From contig NZ_CP134779.1 of the NCBI RefSeq assembly GCF_031884435.1, positions 2,852,001 through 2,916,000 on the forward strand: DNA of 64,000 nucleotides. Reading direction: 5' to 3'. This document shows, piece by piece, positions 36,141-47,058 of this stretch (the first letter of the stretch is position 1; every line of letters begins with the position of its first letter). Below the pieces are notes generated by a model, which saw only the letters and a list, made by a program, of their open reading frames with translations, was not told the origin of the DNA and ran no database searches. This stretch comes from Bosea sp. 685 (GTDB lineage Bacteria > Pseudomonadota > Alphaproteobacteria > Rhizobiales > Beijerinckiaceae). A program made the translations under genes and the position numbers.

Positions 36141-36155
36141 CGCGGAGGAGCGATC

Positions 36156-37475
36156 TCACCTTGTCGTCGGCATCCTCACCATCGCCTCGAGAAGCCGGTC
36201 GATCGGCACGGTCGCAAAGGTCGTGAAGCTGTCGGCGATGGCATAGGGAAGCAACAGCGTTCGCTGATGAACCATCGCGCCACAGCTGTAGAGGACATTG
36301 GGGACATAGCCGTCATGGTCGCCCGTATCGGGACGGATCAAAGGCTCGGGCAGCCTGGCGAGCAGCTTCGACGGGTCATTCTTGTCGAGCAGACAGGCGC
36401 CAAGACAATAGTTGCGGACCGCGCCGACTCCATGGGTGATCACCAGCCAGCCCTCGTCGATCTCGATCGGCGAGCCGCAATTGCCGATCTGGACGAATTC
36501 CCATGGGTAGCGCGGCGTGACGATCTTCACACCAGCATCCCAGCTATAAAGATCGTCCGACACCTGCAGCCAGATATTCTCATGGTCCTGTCGGCCGAGC
36601 ATGGCGTAGCGGCCATTGATCAGCCGGGGAAACAGAGCCATGCCCTTGTTGTCGGTCCCGGGTCCGCGCAGCGCCGTCAGATCGATCGTCACGAAGTCGG
36701 TGGTCCGCAAGATCTCCTGCCGGATGCCGGCGCCGCTGAACGCCGTATAGGTGCCGAGATAGGTGGCCTCGCCGTCATCGTCGACGAAGCGGACCAGCCG
36801 AAGATCCTCGATTCCGTGACGCTGGGCCGGCGTCACCGGGAAGATCACGATTTCTGACGGATCGCGAGCTTCCTCACAAAACAGCCTGACGCCTGGATCG
36901 TCCGCCGCGCCGCCCGGAATGGCCTTGATACGCGGCGAAATGGCCTGAACGCTGGGCGGATCGATCTTGACCTCGCCTTTCGCCGACCAGAGGCCAGTGC
37001 GGAAAGTGACAGATGAGATATTGCCCTCCCCGATGCCGCGAAGAGACAACAAAATCCGAACATCTCCGGGTACAAGGCCGGTCTGATCGGGATGCGGCAC
37101 GATGCTCGGGTTGAACAATGCCCCCGCCTCGAACGAATACTCCTCGCTGAAATAGGCACCCACGAGCAAGGATTGCTCGGCGTCGATCGACCCGGGATCA
37201 ATGACCAGCCCGTTCACCTCATGGAAACGGCGCAGCAGGACTTGAGGGACATCGCGATGATGTTTTGCCAAGCTTTGGGTGAAATGCGTGAGGCCGCAGT
37301 GCACCTCTGCCTTGTCGAGCCCCAGCACGCGATCTGTAATGCGCTGCGCGCGCGATTGGTTCGGAGAGATGAAGGGCGCCTGGTCGTCGGCGGGGATGAA
37401 TGGCCTGATCACCACGCGCGACGGATCGGGCAGGAGCCTGACCGGCAGATGAGTCAGGAGATCAATGGCTGACAT
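36156..37475 (-). CDS. GH130-family glycosidase / mannoside phosphorylase
   Basis: 439 residues from ATG 37475; its start overlaps the preceding phosphatase stop by about 14 bp. GH130 enzymes phosphorolyse beta-mannosides to give mannose-1-P. Family features: five-bladed propeller motifs such as LFNPSIVPHPDQTG, RIVEDLRLVRF-like HGIEDLRLVRFVDDDGEATYLGTYTAFSG, and IGNCGSPIEIDEGWLVITHGVGAVRNYCLGACLLD with the conserved acid, NRxx-like HENIWLQVSDDLY. Last gene of the phosphoketolase operon. Exact linkage specificity unknown. Confidence 0.88.
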   Translation of the reverse strand: MSAIDLLTHLPVRLLPDPSRVVIRPFIPADDQAPFISPNQSRAQRITDRVLGLDKAEVHCGLTHFTQSLAKHHRDVPQVLLRRFHEVNGLVIDPGSIDAEQSLLVGAYFSEEYSFEAGALFNPSIVPHPDQTGLVPGDVRILLSLRGIGEGNISSVTFRTGLWSAKGEVKIDPPSVQAISPRIKAIPGGAADDPGVRLFCEEARDPSEIVIFPVTPAQRHGIEDLRLVRFVDDDGEATYLGTYTAFSGAGIRQEILRTTDFVTIDLTALRGPGTDNKGMALFPRLINGRYAMLGRQDHENIWLQVSDDLYSWDAGVKIVTPRYPWEFVQIGNCGSPIEIDEGWLVITHGVGAVRNYCLGACLLDKNDPSKLLARLPEPLIRPDTGDHDGYVPNVLYSCGAMVHQRTLLLPYAIADSFTTFATVPIDRLLEAMVRMPTTR

Positions 37476-38097
37476 GGCCATCCTCGGCGCCGATCTGAAG
37501 CTCGGCCTGCAATGGCCCGGCATTCCATTTGGCGATGACGGGTATCTGCGGGTGGCCAGGCTTAGGGCCAAGGACGCTCACAGATGCTGGATCGAGTGCG
37601 AAATGTTGGCCTTCTAGGATCGCAAGACCGATCCAGCGGACCGCCAAGGCGCAACCGAAATGGCCATGGGAGAACAGCGCGATATTGCCCTCGAGCGCCA
37701 AAATGCCAGCGATCAGCCTGTCAGCCCGCTCGGCGACCTGCGCTGGCGTTTCGCCATTCGGACAGCCGTCACGAAAGATGTTCCAACCGGGCGCTTCCTT
37801 GCAGATGTCGTCGCTGCTGCGGCCCTCATAGTCGCCATAGTCCCATTCCGACAGATCGGCTGAAATCCGAGCTTGTTCGCCAAGCCCTGCCAGCATGCAG
37901 GTGTCGCGGGCGCGAAGAAGCGGACTGGTCAGCACGAGTTCGAAGGGCGTGTTCGCCAGGTACGGCCGCAGCCTGCGCGCCATGACGGTGCCCTGCTCGG
38001 TCAGAGGCAGGTCGGTCCTGCCCGTATGCCGGCCCGAGCGCGACCATTCGGTTTCGCCGTGGCGGATCAGGTACAATCTGGGGAGTGTGGGTTTCAC
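37462..38097 (-). CDS. Histidine phosphatase (phosphoglycerate mutase-like)
   Basis: 211 residues. Branch-1 histidine phosphatase: catalytic LIRHGETEWSRSGRHTGRTDLPLTEQG with the Arg-His-Gly nucleophile, GEFDYG-like LSEWDYGDYEG acid, and ALFSHGHFGCALAVRW second histidine. Likely dephosphorylates a sugar phosphate rather than acting as a true mutase. Start overlaps the aldolase stop (ATGA) and its end overlaps the GH130 start, so all are coupled. Confidence 0.88.
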   Translation of the reverse strand: MKPTLPRLYLIRHGETEWSRSGRHTGRTDLPLTEQGTVMARRLRPYLANTPFELVLTSPLLRARDTCMLAGLGEQARISADLSEWDYGDYEGRSSDDICKEAPGWNIFRDGCPNGETPAQVAERADRLIAGILALEGNIALFSHGHFGCALAVRWIGLAILEGQHFALDPASVSVLGPKPGHPQIPVIAKWNAGPLQAELQIGAEDGHVSH

Positions 38098-39137
38098 CGC
38101 GCCGACGCCGCGGCCGGAGTGAGTTCCATCGCTGCGTCATAGGCTCCGCGACGCGCTGCGTGGTTGCACATGGCTCGATGGGCGAGTGCTGCTTGAGCGG
38201 CTTGCACCCGATCGTCCTGCCCTGCCCAGATCTGAAGGGCCGGTTGCTGGATCGCTCGCGCAAACGAAAACGCCAGCTGCCACGGCATGCGCCCGCGAAA
38301 CCGGAGATTCATCGCGTTGAGCCGTGCGGAGGCGAGTTCGCCCGTTTGGCCACCCGACAGAAAGGCGATGCCCGGAACCGAGGCCGGAACGGTGTGCAGC
38401 AGGCAATTCACCGTGGCATTGGCGATGGTGTCTGCGTCCTCCTGGTTCGCACAGTCCAGACCGGGCAGCACCATGTTCGGTTTGAGGATCATGGCTTCAA
38501 GCATCACGCCTTGTTCGTCGGCATGGCGAAAAAAGGCGCGCAGAACCGCTTCGGTCACCTCGGCACAGCGCGCCAGATCGTGGCTGCCCTCCATCAGCAC
38601 TTCGGGCTCGACCACGGGCACTAGCCCGACCTGCTGACAGATTGTCGCGTAACGCGCGAGAGCCTGCGCATTCGCCTCGACGCATCCTCGACTGGGACGA
38701 TCTGCGTCGACCGCGATCACGCCGCGCCATTTGGCGAAGCGCGCGCCCATTTCGGCATAGGTGGCGAGCCGGGCCTGCAAGCCATCGAGTCCTTCCGTGA
38801 TCTTTTCACCGGGATGTCCCGCAAGCTCGATCGTGCCGGCATCGACCTTGATGCCGGGCAGGATTCCGGCATCATCGAGTACAGAGACGAACGAGGCCTC
38901 GCCGCCGGTCCTCTGGCGGATCGTCTCGTCGCAGAGGATGGCCCCGGAGATCGACTGTCCGAGGCCGGGCGTCGTGACGATCAGCTCGCGCCAGGCACGG
39001 CGCCTGTCGGCCGTCTCGGGAATGCCGAGCGCGGCAAAGCGCCGGTTGCAGGTGCCGATGCTTTCGTCGATCGCCAGAAGCCCCTTGTCGTCGGCGACCA
39101 TCGAGCGCGCGATGCCGACCAGATCGTCGATGCTCAT
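38094..39137 (-). CDS. Fructose-bisphosphate aldolase, class I
   Basis: 347 residues from ATG 39137, whose ATGA overlaps the phosphoketolase stop. Class I (Schiff base) aldolase of the plant/animal type: [78 protein letters not shown] (with the Schiff-base lysine) and IAFLSGGQT. Forms or splits fructose-1,6-bisphosphate. It recycles the triose phosphate released by phosphoketolase. An internal upstream start at 39152 is possible. Confidence 0.93.
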   Translation of the reverse strand: MSIDDLVGIARSMVADDKGLLAIDESIGTCNRRFAALGIPETADRRRAWRELIVTTPGLGQSISGAILCDETIRQRTGGEASFVSVLDDAGILPGIKVDAGTIELAGHPGEKITEGLDGLQARLATYAEMGARFAKWRGVIAVDADRPSRGCVEANAQALARYATICQQVGLVPVVEPEVLMEGSHDLARCAEVTEAVLRAFFRHADEQGVMLEAMILKPNMVLPGLDCANQEDADTIANATVNCLLHTVPASVPGIAFLSGGQTGELASARLNAMNLRFRGRMPWQLAFSFARAIQQPALQIWAGQDDRVQAAQAALAHRAMCNHAARRGAYDAAMELTPAAASAR

Positions 39138-41551
39138 ATCGGCGCCCCCCAAGTCCAGTCGAGGATTTCGGGCAGGTCCTGGCCGTGGCGGTCGATGTAC
39201 CGTTTGTGCTCGACCAGTTTGTCGCGCATCGATTGCTGGAGATAGGCGCCCCGGCTGCCGGTCTGCGGCAGCCGATCGATCGCGTCGATCACCAGGTGGA
39301 AGCGGTCAAGCTTGTTTTGCACGCGGATGTCGAACGGCGTCGTGATCGTGCCTTCCTCGCAATAGCCGTGAACGTGGAGGTTGCGGTTGGCGCGGTGGTA
39401 GGTGAGCTGATGGACCAATCCGGGATAGCCATGAAAGCCGACGATCACGGGCCGGTCGCGCGTGAACAAGGCATCGAAATCGCGCTCGCTGAGCCCATGG
39501 GGATGCTCTGCACAAGGCTGGAGCTTCATCAGGTCGACGACATTGACGACCCGGACCTTCAACTCGGGAAGATGCTGTCTCAGGATCGACGTCGCGGCCA
39601 GGATTTCAAGGGTCGGCGTGTCGCCGCAGCTCGCCATCACGACGTCGGGCTCGCCATCCTGATCGTTGCTCGCCCATTGCCAGATACCGATGCCCTGGGT
39701 GCAATGCATGATGGCTGCATCGATCGTCAGCCATTGCGGCAGCGCATGCTTCCCCGCGATGACGACATTGATGTAATGGCGGCTACGCAGGCAATGATCG
39801 ACCACTGAGAGCAGGCAGTTGGCGTCAGGCGGGAGATAGACGCGAACGATATCGGCCTTCTTGCTGACGACATGATCCAGGAAGCCGGGATCCTGGTGCG
39901 TGAAGCCGTTATGATCCTGCTGCCAGACATGGGAGGCGAGCAGGATATTGAGCGAGGCGATGTCGCGTCGCCACGGGATTTCCTTGGTTACTTTGAGCCA
40001 TTTGGCGTGCTGGCCGACCATCGAGTCGACGATGCGGATGAAGGCCTCATAGCTATTGAACAGCCCGTGGCGTCCCGTCAGCAGATAGCCTTCGAGCCAG
40101 CCTTCGCATTGGTGCTCGCTCAGCATCGCATCGATCACGCGACCGGTGGGGCCAAGGAATTCGTCCTTGGCTTCAGTCAGAGCATCCCATTGGCGGTTCG
40201 TGACCTCGAACACGGCGCCAAGCAGATTGGACAGCGTCTCGTCGGGGCCGAAGATCCGGAAATTGTCCGGGTTCTTCGTGACCACATCCCGCAGGAACCG
40301 GCCGAGGACCGGCGTATCCCCGCCGCTGACAGCACCGGGCGCTGGCACGGTGACCGCATGCGCGCGGAAATCGGGCATCCGCAGGTCGCGCAGAAGCATT
40401 CCGCCATTGGCATGCGGGTTGGCGCCCATCCGCCGGTTGTCCTCGGGCGCCAGCGCAGCAAGCTCGGGGACAAGCGCGCCAGCCTCGTCGAACAGGTCTT
40501 CGGGTCCGTAGGCCTTCATCCAATTTTCCAGCGCCTGGACATGCCTTGGGTGTGCGGCGTCGACCAAGAGCGGCACCTGATGCGAGCGGAAGGTGCCTTC
40601 GATCTGCAGACCATCGACAGTCTTCGGGCCGGTCCAGCCCTTGGGCGAGCGCAGCACGATCATCGGCCATCGCGGGCGTGTCGTGTCGTTATTCTCTCGC
40701 GCGTTCTGCTGGATGACGCGGATCTCCTCGATCACCGTTTCGATCGTCGCCGCCATCTGCTGGTGCATCACGTGGGGATCTTCGCCTTCGACGAAATGCG
40801 GCGTCCAGCCGTTGCCGCGGAAGAATTGCTCGATCTCGTCATGGTCGATCCGCGCGAAAATCGTGGGATTGCTGATCTTGTAGCCGTTCAGATGCAGGAT
40901 CGGGAGAACCGCGCCATCGGAGACGGGATCGAGGAACTTGTTGGACTGCCAGGCGGTCGCCAACGGCCCCGTCTCGGCCTCGCCATCGCCGACCACGCAG
41001 GCGACGATCAGATCGGGATTGTCGAGCGCTGCGCCGAAGGCGTGGCTGAGCGAATAGCCGAGCTCGCCACCCTCGTGGATCGATCCCGGCGTGGTCGGTG
41101 CGACATGGCTCGATATGCCGCCGGGAAACGAGAATTGTGTGAACAGCCGCTTCATCCCGGCTTCGTCTTGCGAGATGTCGGGGAAAAACTCGCTGTACGA
41201 ACCTTCCAGATAGGTGTTGCCGACGATCGCGGGACCGCCATGGCCAGGCCCGGCGATGTAGATCATGTTCAGATCGCCTGCGCGGATGGCCCGGTTCAGA
41301 TGGACATAGATGAAGTTCTGGCCGGGCGTCGTGCCCCAATGCCCCACCACCAAAGGCTTCACATGGTTGAGCGTCAGCGGCTCGCGCAGGAGCGGATTGT
41401 CGTAGAGATAGAGCTGACCGACGGAGAGATAATTCGCCGCGCGCCAATAAGCGTCGGTCAGGCGCAGTTCCTCGGCTCCGAGGCAAGGCTCAGATGCCGA
41501 CGGGACGTCGACATGGAGAGCGCCGTCACGCGCAATGATCGAAAGGTTCAT
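39134..41551 (-). CDS. xfp: Xylulose-5-phosphate/fructose-6-phosphate phosphoketolase
   Basis: 805 residues, usual length. Thiamine-diphosphate enzyme cleaving xylulose-5-P or fructose-6-P with phosphate to acetyl phosphate plus glyceraldehyde-3-P or erythrose-4-P. Diagnostic parts: [121 protein letters not shown] and [14 protein letters not shown]. First gene of a tightly coupled operon (xfp, aldolase, phosphatase, GH130). Its acetyl phosphate can feed the acetate kinase at 25778. Confidence 0.96.
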   Translation of the reverse strand: MNLSIIARDGALHVDVPSASEPCLGAEELRLTDAYWRAANYLSVGQLYLYDNPLLREPLTLNHVKPLVVGHWGTTPGQNFIYVHLNRAIRAGDLNMIYIAGPGHGGPAIVGNTYLEGSYSEFFPDISQDEAGMKRLFTQFSFPGGISSHVAPTTPGSIHEGGELGYSLSHAFGAALDNPDLIVACVVGDGEAETGPLATAWQSNKFLDPVSDGAVLPILHLNGYKISNPTIFARIDHDEIEQFFRGNGWTPHFVEGEDPHVMHQQMAATIETVIEEIRVIQQNARENNDTTRPRWPMIVLRSPKGWTGPKTVDGLQIEGTFRSHQVPLLVDAAHPRHVQALENWMKAYGPEDLFDEAGALVPELAALAPEDNRRMGANPHANGGMLLRDLRMPDFRAHAVTVPAPGAVSGGDTPVLGRFLRDVVTKNPDNFRIFGPDETLSNLLGAVFEVTNRQWDALTEAKDEFLGPTGRVIDAMLSEHQCEGWLEGYLLTGRHGLFNSYEAFIRIVDSMVGQHAKWLKVTKEIPWRRDIASLNILLASHVWQQDHNGFTHQDPGFLDHVVSKKADIVRVYLPPDANCLLSVVDHCLRSRHYINVVIAGKHALPQWLTIDAAIMHCTQGIGIWQWASNDQDGEPDVVMASCGDTPTLEILAATSILRQHLPELKVRVVNVVDLMKLQPCAEHPHGLSERDFDALFTRDRPVIVGFHGYPGLVHQLTYHRANRNLHVHGYCEEGTITTPFDIRVQNKLDRFHLVIDAIDRLPQTGSRGAYLQQSMRDKLVEHKRYIDRHGQDLPEILDWTWGAPI

Positions 41552-41640
41552 GGCTGCGGCTCCGCGTCATGTGAGGATCGGCGGCGGCGCTCGTCACCGG
41601 GGGGATTTCAGCGCAATATCGAGCAACCCTGCCCACTGGG

Positions 41641-41660
41641 TAAGGATCGGAATCTACGTA
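41641..41660 (-). promoter_or_regulatory. Island motif copy 9 (before xfp operon)
   Basis: Minus strand ACGTAGATTCCGATCCTT, 90-109 bp upstream of the xfp ATG and facing it. Confidence 0.65.
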
Positions 41661-41776
41661 CCCGGTGCGATCCGGGCCGTTGCCTGCTTCCGTTTCACCG
41701 GTCGATCCGCCGAGATCAAAACCACCCCGGTCAATAGGTCGATCAGCGACCGGGCTCGTGTCGATCGGTTCTGCGA

Positions 41777-42190
41777 TCACTCCGCCTCGAAATCCTCGCA
41801 GGTCTCCCCAAACAGAGAGAGCCCTTCCTCGAGGTAGTCGGAGAGCAGCGGCAGCCCCATCAGATAGGCTGCCGTGCGGGCGTTATGGGCGTGTCTGGCG
41901 TCCGCCTGAAGCGTGCTCCAATCGGCGATGCCAGCATCGCCTCGCCCCAGCCAGGCCAGCGCCACGAGATCGATCTGCTCGTCGACATTCAGATCGTGGA
42001 TGAAGCTCGTCAGTTCGTGCTGGACCGGATCGCTTCTGTCGTCCTCCAAGATATCCACCATGCCGTCGTCGCTGGCGTTGGAGCCGGAATCCGGATCCGT
42101 GACGTTTTCCTTTTCGTCGAACTGCCGCGCCTTCGATAGAATGAAGCAGACCTTGCGGGTGGCGATGGCCAGATCGGGTATGTCGGTCAT
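41777..42190 (-). CDS. DUF3775 domain-containing protein
   Basis: 137 residues from ATG 42190 after GGAGAGATCA. Small acidic protein; DUF3775 signature in HELTSFIHDLNVDEQIDLVALAWLGRGD and a NARTAAYLMGLPLLSDYLEEGL tail. No signal peptide. Function unknown. It follows the 62-residue gene in the same direction, behind motif copy 10. Confidence 0.85.
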   Translation of the reverse strand: MTDIPDLAIATRKVCFILSKARQFDEKENVTDPDSGSNASDDGMVDILEDDRSDPVQHELTSFIHDLNVDEQIDLVALAWLGRGDAGIADWSTLQADARHAHNARTAAYLMGLPLLSDYLEEGLSLFGETCEDFEAE

Positions 42191-42291
42191 TGATCTCTCC
42201 GGATTGCGGCGCGTCGTGGCAAACGAAACGCGGCCCGAGCAGGTCAGGCCGCCGAATGGCATGCGATAGGCAGGCGACGCTCTCGCCTCCT

Positions 42292-42480
42292 TCAGCGCTT
42301 GTCGTCGGCCTTCGATTCAGTCTTGCCGTCGAACGCTGCTTTGACCTCGGCCTTTGTGATCCTGGCCGCCGGCTCGCCTCGTTCGTTGAGGTTCTGCTCT
42401 TCGGTGCCGTCCCCCATCATTCCGGGATGGACGATGTCAGCAAGCTTCTTGCCGTTCTTGGCGTCGGGTTTGGAGGTCAT
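42292..42480 (-). CDS. Small hydrophilic conserved protein
   Basis: 62 residues, very polar (MTSKPDAKNGKKLADIVHPGMM..., ends TESKADDKR), likely disordered and stress related. 113 bp downstream of motif copy 10. DUF3775 gene follows after 101 bp. Confidence 0.6.
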   Translation of the reverse strand: MTSKPDAKNGKKLADIVHPGMMGDGTEEQNLNERGEPAARITKAEVKAAFDGKTESKADDKR

Positions 42481-42591
42481 CTGAAATCCTTCATGCCGGT
42501 ACGGCCCGACGCTGCAACGCCCCGGCCGCTGGGCAAATGCCCTGCCGGCCTATCGGACGATCGCAACGATAGCGACCGATGGCTCTGGGAC

Positions 42592-42611
42592 GGAAGCTTC
42601 GGAAAACACCC
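42592..42611 (-). promoter_or_regulatory. Island motif copy 10 (before small protein-DUF3775)
   Basis: Minus strand GGGTGTTTTCCGAAGCTT. It faces left to the 62-residue gene, while copy 11 in the same intergenic space faces right to the alcohol dehydrogenase. Confidence 0.6.
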
Positions 42612-42678
42612 ATCGCGCGCTCACGCTTCTCAGCCGGCGTGAGGTGAAGCCCGAGCGGCAAGCTTTGGCGGCGGTAAT

Positions 42679-42696
42679 GCGTATTTTCCGAGGCTG
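42679..42696 (+). promoter_or_regulatory. Island motif copy 11 (before adh-aldo/keto reductase-Cu ATPase)
   Basis: GCGTATTTTCCGAGGCTG, one base from consensus, 112-129 bp before the alcohol dehydrogenase ATG. Confidence 0.7.
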
Positions 42697-42807
42697 CCTG
42701 TTCCGAATGGGCCCGGGCCATATGCCCATCGGAATCCTGGCCGACCGCGCCCTCGCTTGGGATTCGCGCCATTCCGATGACCGTTACCTCAAGCGCAGGA
42801 GCCTTCC

Positions 42808-43842
42808 ATGGCCTCCAAGATGCACGCTGCCGTCGTCGAGATGTTCGGCAAACCCCTGGCTTTCCAGGAGGTCGCGATCCCGACCCCGGGGCCGGGCCAG
42901 ATCCTGGTCAAGACCGAAGCCTGCGGCGTCTGCCACACGGACCTTCACGCCGCCCATGGCGACTGGCCGGTGAAGCCGACATTGCCCTTCATTCCGGGCC
43001 ATGAGGGCATCGGACGGGTCGTGGCGGTCGGAGCAGGCGTCACGATCGTCAAGGAGGGCGACCGGGTCGGCGTGCCATGGCTCTACTCGGCCTGTGGCCA
43101 TTGCGAGCACTGCCTCTCGGCCTGGGAGACGGTCTGTGGCGAGGCGGAGTTCGGCGGCTACACCAAGAATGGCGGTTTCGCTGAGTACATCCTCGCCGAC
43201 CCAAACTACGTCGCGCATATTCCCGATGGCCTGACACCTCAGGAAGCCGCTCCACTCATCTGCGCGGGCATCACGACCTATAAGGGCATCAAGGTTGCCG
43301 ATGTGCGACCTGGCGAATGGATCGCGGTCTCCGGCGCCGGCGGCCTTGGCCATTTGGCCATCCAGTACGCCAAGGCAATGGGCCTTCAGGTTTGCGCGGT
43401 CGATATCGACGACGGCAAGCTCGAGCATGCCAGGCGCCTTGGGGCCGATCTCGTCGTCAACGCGAAGACCCCCGACGCAGTCGAGGCGATCAGGGCCGGC
43501 ACCGGCGGCGGGGCGCATGGCGTGCTGATCACGGCCCCGTCTCTTGGCGCCTTCAAGCAGGGCATCGCCATGGCTCGTAAACGCGGCACCTGCGTCCTCG
43601 TCGGCCTCCCGCCGGGTGAGTTCCCCGTGCCGCTCTTCGACGTGGTCGCCAACTGCATCACGATCCGCGGCTCCTTCGTCGGCACGCGCGAGGACATGGC
43701 CGAGGCACTCGCCTTCGCAGCTGGGGGGATGGTCAAGGCCGACATTGAGCTTCAGCCGCTTTCAGCGATCAATTCGGTCTTCGAGCGGCTCCAGCATGGC
43801 GATGTTCCATCCCGCGTCGTGCTCGATTTTGCCGTGGTCTGA
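42808..43842 (+). CDS. Zinc-dependent alcohol dehydrogenase (AdhP/AdhA type)
   Basis: 344 residues. Medium-chain dehydrogenase with catalytic zinc ligands in EACGVCHTDLHAAHGDWP (Cys, His) and PFIPGHEGIGRV (His-Glu), structural zinc in YSACGHCEHCLSAWETVC (four Cys), and NAD-binding VSGAGGLGHLAIQYAKAMGLQVCAVDIDD. Oxidises ethanol and similar alcohols or reduces aldehydes. First gene of an operon with an aldo/keto reductase and a copper ATPase. A second, broken copy lies at 30695-30895. Confidence 0.92.
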   Translation: MASKMHAAVVEMFGKPLAFQEVAIPTPGPGQILVKTEACGVCHTDLHAAHGDWPVKPTLPFIPGHEGIGRVVAVGAGVTIVKEGDRVGVPWLYSACGHCEHCLSAWETVCGEAEFGGYTKNGGFAEYILADPNYVAHIPDGLTPQEAAPLICAGITTYKGIKVADVRPGEWIAVSGAGGLGHLAIQYAKAMGLQVCAVDIDDGKLEHARRLGADLVVNAKTPDAVEAIRAGTGGGAHGVLITAPSLGAFKQGIAMARKRGTCVLVGLPPGEFPVPLFDVVANCITIRGSFVGTREDMAEALAFAAGGMVKADIELQPLSAINSVFERLQHGDVPSRVVLDFAVV

Positions 43843-43920
43843 CCGGCGCATCTTGGCCGCCCTGCCCGCCGATGCGGCCTCGCGGGCGGCTCCCAACATC
43901 TCTTCCAAGGGGTGATCGAC

Positions 43921-44799
43921 ATGACCAAACTTGATGCCGGCAAGGCCGGTACGTTCAAGATCGGCAGCGACCTCACGATCAACCGCCTCGGCTTCGGCGC
44001 GATGCAGCTGACCGGCAAAGGCATCTGGGGCAAGCCTGATGATCGCGACGAGTGCCTGGCCACCCTGAAGCGCCTTCCTGAGCTTGGCGTGAACTTCATC
44101 GACACCGCCGATTCCTACGGGCCGGACGTTTCCGAACATCTGATCCACAAGGCGCTTCATCCCTATCGCGACATCCTCGTCGCGACCAAGGCTGGCATGG
44201 TGCGAGGCGGCCCCGACATCTGGCATCCGCTTGGTCGCCCGGACTATCTTCGCCAGCAGGCCCTGATGAGCCTGCGCTTCCTGGGCGTGGAACAGATCGG
44301 ACTGTGGCAGCTGCATCGGATCGACAGGAACGTGCCCCGCGATGAGCAGTTCGGCGCGATCAAGTCGCTGCTTGATGACGGTTTGATCCGGCACGCCGGC
44401 CTCAGTGAGGTCTCGGTCGAAGACGTCGAGGCGGCAAGGAAGGTGTTTCCGGTCTCCACGGTTCAGAACCGCTACAATCTGATCGACCGGACCAGCGAGG
44501 CTGTGCTGGCCTATTGCGAGACGCATGGCATCGGATTCATCCCGTGGTTTCCACTGGCTGCTGGCGAGCTCGAAAAGCCGGGATCGCTGCTGGATGGCAT
44601 CGCCGAGACGCATCGCGCGACACCTGGTCAGATCGCCCTGGCGTGGCTTTTGAAGCGCAGCGATGTCCTCCTGCCGATACCCGGCACGTCGCGCGTCTCG
44701 CATCTGGAGGAGAATGTGGCTGCGGCAAACATCACGCTATCGGCCGAGGAGTTCGCGGCGCTGGATCGGGCGGGCCGAGCGGTCTTCGAGAAACGCTGA
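43921..44799 (+). CDS. Aldo/keto reductase
   Basis: 292 residues from ATG 43921 after AAGGGGTGATCGAC; the GTG at 43912 is an alternative. TIM-barrel NADPH-dependent reductase with catalytic tetrad region [22 protein letters not shown] (Asp, Tyr), [13 protein letters not shown] (Lys), [11 protein letters not shown] (His) and coenzyme block [22 protein letters not shown]. Detoxifies carbonyls. 79 bp after the alcohol dehydrogenase; the copper ATPase starts 13 bp downstream. Confidence 0.9.
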   Translation: MTKLDAGKAGTFKIGSDLTINRLGFGAMQLTGKGIWGKPDDRDECLATLKRLPELGVNFIDTADSYGPDVSEHLIHKALHPYRDILVATKAGMVRGGPDIWHPLGRPDYLRQQALMSLRFLGVEQIGLWQLHRIDRNVPRDEQFGAIKSLLDDGLIRHAGLSEVSVEDVEAARKVFPVSTVQNRYNLIDRTSEAVLAYCETHGIGFIPWFPLAAGELEKPGSLLDGIAETHRATPGQIALAWLLKRSDVLLPIPGTSRVSHLEENVAAANITLSAEEFAALDRAGRAVFEKR

Positions 44800-44811
44800 A
44801 GGGCCTATTCC

Positions 44812-46983
44812 ATGGAACACAGCCATGACCACGCGCATGAGCATGAGGAGACGGCGGCGGCTGTCGGGAGCGGCGTCTATACGTGCCCGATGCACCCACA
44901 GATACGACAGGCCAGCCCAGGGAATTGCCCGATCTGCGGCATGACGCTCGAATTGGTGGTGCCAATTGCCGAAACGGCCCCCAGTCAGGAGCTTCGCGAC
45001 ATGACGCGCCGCTTCTGGGTTGGCCTCGTTGTCGGCCTGCCGGTCTTCTTCCTGGAGATGGGAGCCCATATACCGGCCCTGGGATTGCACGATCTCGTGC
45101 CGCTGCGGATCTCGATCTGGATCCAGCTCGTCCTGTCGACCCCTGTTGTGCTTTGGGCGGGGTGGCCCTTCCTTGCACGCGGCTGGGCTTCCGTGACCAG
45201 CCGCCACCTGAACATGTTCACGCTGATCGCGTTGGGAACGGGCACAGCCTATCTCTACAGTCTCGTTGCAGCCTTCGCGCCAGGCCTCTTTCCAGAGCGC
45301 TTCCATGGTATGGGCGGCACGGTCCCCGTCTATTTCGAGGCTGCAGTCGTCATCACGGTGCTCGTCCTACTCGGTCAGGTGCTCGAATTGCGGGCTCGCG
45401 AGCAGACCGGCGGCGCTATTCGCGCGCTCCTGAATCTCGCACCGAAGACCGCCCGCCGCCTGCGCGATGGCGCCGACGACGAGGAGATCCAGGTCGCCGA
45501 GGTGAGGGTCGGAGAGCGGCTTCGTGTCCGCCCAGGCGACGGCATCCCTGTCGACGGAAAAGTCATCGAAGGCCGCAGCGCCGTGGACGAATCCATGGTC
45601 AGTGGCGAAGCCATGCCTAATGCCAAAGGGCCGGGCGACATGCTGATCGGTGGCACCGTCAACGGCACGGGCTCGCTCGTGATGCAGGCCGAGAAGGTCG
45701 GTGTGGACACCATGCTGGCGCGCATCGTCGCCATGGTTTCGCAAGCGCAGCGCAGCCGTGCGCCGATCCAGCGCCTGGCCGACACCGTGGCCGGCTGGTT
45801 CGTGCCCGCGGTTCTCGGCATAGCGGCTCTCTCCTTTGCGGCGTGGTGGGTCTGGGCCCCTGAGTCCGCCTTCTCATATGCGCTGATCGCAGCGGTATCC
45901 GTCGTCATCATCGCCTGTCCCTGCGCGCTGGGGCTGGCCACGCCGATGTCGATCGGAGTGGGTGTGGGAAAGGGTGCGAGCGCCGGCATCCTGATCAAAT
46001 CCGCCGAAGCACTGGAACGGATGGAAAAGATCGACACGCTCGTCGTGGACAAGACCGGCACCCTTACCGAAGGCAAGCCAAAGGTCACGAAGGTGATCGC
46101 CCGCGGCCGCAGCGAAGCTGATCTGCTTGCCATGGCGGCCGCTCTCGAACGGTCGAGCGAACATCCACTGGCCAGCGCGATCCTGGTTGCTGCAAAAACA
46201 GCAGGGGCCAGGTCATTGGACGCGGCTGATTTTACATCAGTCACCGGCAAAGGCGTGACGGGGGTGGTCGACGGCAGACGGGTTGCGCTGGGCAATGCAC
46301 GCCTGATGGCGGACGAAGGCGTCGTGCTCGGCGACCTGGAAAGCAAGGCCGTCGAGTTGTGTCGCGAAGGAGGCACAGCCCTATTCGTCGGTATCGATGG
46401 CCAGGCAGGCGGCCTCGTGGCGATCGCCGATCCCATCAAGTCGACGACACAGGCTGCCATCACGGCACTGAAAGCAGACGACATCCACGTCGTGATGTTG
46501 ACTGGCGATAACCAGACGACGGCTGCGGCGGTAGCGCGCACGCTTGGGATCACCGACGTGCATGCCGAGGTCCTGCCGGAGGACAAGCAGCGGATCGTCA
46601 AGACACTAAAGGCGAGCGGCAAGGTCGTAGCCATGGCGGGCGATGGCGTGAACGATGCCGCGGCTCTGGCGGAAGCCGATGTCGGTATCGCCATGGGCAC
46701 AGGAACCGAAGTTGCCATCCAAAGTGCGGGGATGACGCTCGTGAAAGGCGACCTTGCCGGCATCGTGCGGGCCAGAAGCCTGAGCCGCCAAACCATGCGC
46801 AACATCCGCGAGAACCTCGTCTTCGCATTCGCTTACAACGTCATCGGCATCCCCGTCGCAGCCGGCGTGCTCTATCCGGCTTTCGGTATCCTGCTCAGCC
46901 CCGGCGTCGCCGCCCTGGCCATGTCGCTGAGCTCCGTTTCGGTCATCGGCAATGCGCTTCGGCTGAAGGCGCTCAAGCTGTGA
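44812..46983 (+). CDS. copA: Cu+-exporting P1B-type ATPase with N-terminal metal-binding YTCPMHP domain
   Basis: 723 residues. His-rich start [13 protein letters not shown] followed by the small heavy-metal-binding domain [23 protein letters not shown]. Eight membrane helices; the metal site Cys369-Pro370-Cys371 lies in [17 protein letters not shown]-like actuator loop VSGEAMPN; phosphorylated Asp413 in [11 protein letters not shown]; nucleotide motif [30 protein letters not shown]. This is the copper-exporting class. Third gene in the motif copy 11 operon. Confidence 0.93.
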   Translation: MEHSHDHAHEHEETAAAVGSGVYTCPMHPQIRQASPGNCPICGMTLELVVPIAETAPSQELRDMTRRFWVGLVVGLPVFFLEMGAHIPALGLHDLVPLRISIWIQLVLSTPVVLWAGWPFLARGWASVTSRHLNMFTLIALGTGTAYLYSLVAAFAPGLFPERFHGMGGTVPVYFEAAVVITVLVLLGQVLELRAREQTGGAIRALLNLAPKTARRLRDGADDEEIQVAEVRVGERLRVRPGDGIPVDGKVIEGRSAVDESMVSGEAMPNAKGPGDMLIGGTVNGTGSLVMQAEKVGVDTMLARIVAMVSQAQRSRAPIQRLADTVAGWFVPAVLGIAALSFAAWWVWAPESAFSYALIAAVSVVIIACPCALGLATPMSIGVGVGKGASAGILIKSAEALERMEKIDTLVVDKTGTLTEGKPKVTKVIARGRSEADLLAMAAALERSSEHPLASAILVAAKTAGARSLDAADFTSVTGKGVTGVVDGRRVALGNARLMADEGVVLGDLESKAVELCREGGTALFVGIDGQAGGLVAIADPIKSTTQAAITALKADDIHVVMLTGDNQTTAAAVARTLGITDVHAEVLPEDKQRIVKTLKASGKVVAMAGDGVNDAAALAEADVGIAMGTGTEVAIQSAGMTLVKGDLAGIVRARSLSRQTMRNIRENLVFAFAYNVIGIPVAAGVLYPAFGILLSPGVAALAMSLSSVSVIGNALRLKALKL

Positions 46984-47058
46984 TTCGCCCAGGGACATAT
47001 GGTGCAGGGTCCTGAATGACGAGCTTACCGCCTGATCCTCGTTTCGCTCGGCCGAACT

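Noticed and set aside
39872..41737. 621-residue plus-strand ORF opposite xfp
   Set aside because: Antisense shadow of the phosphoketolase gene.
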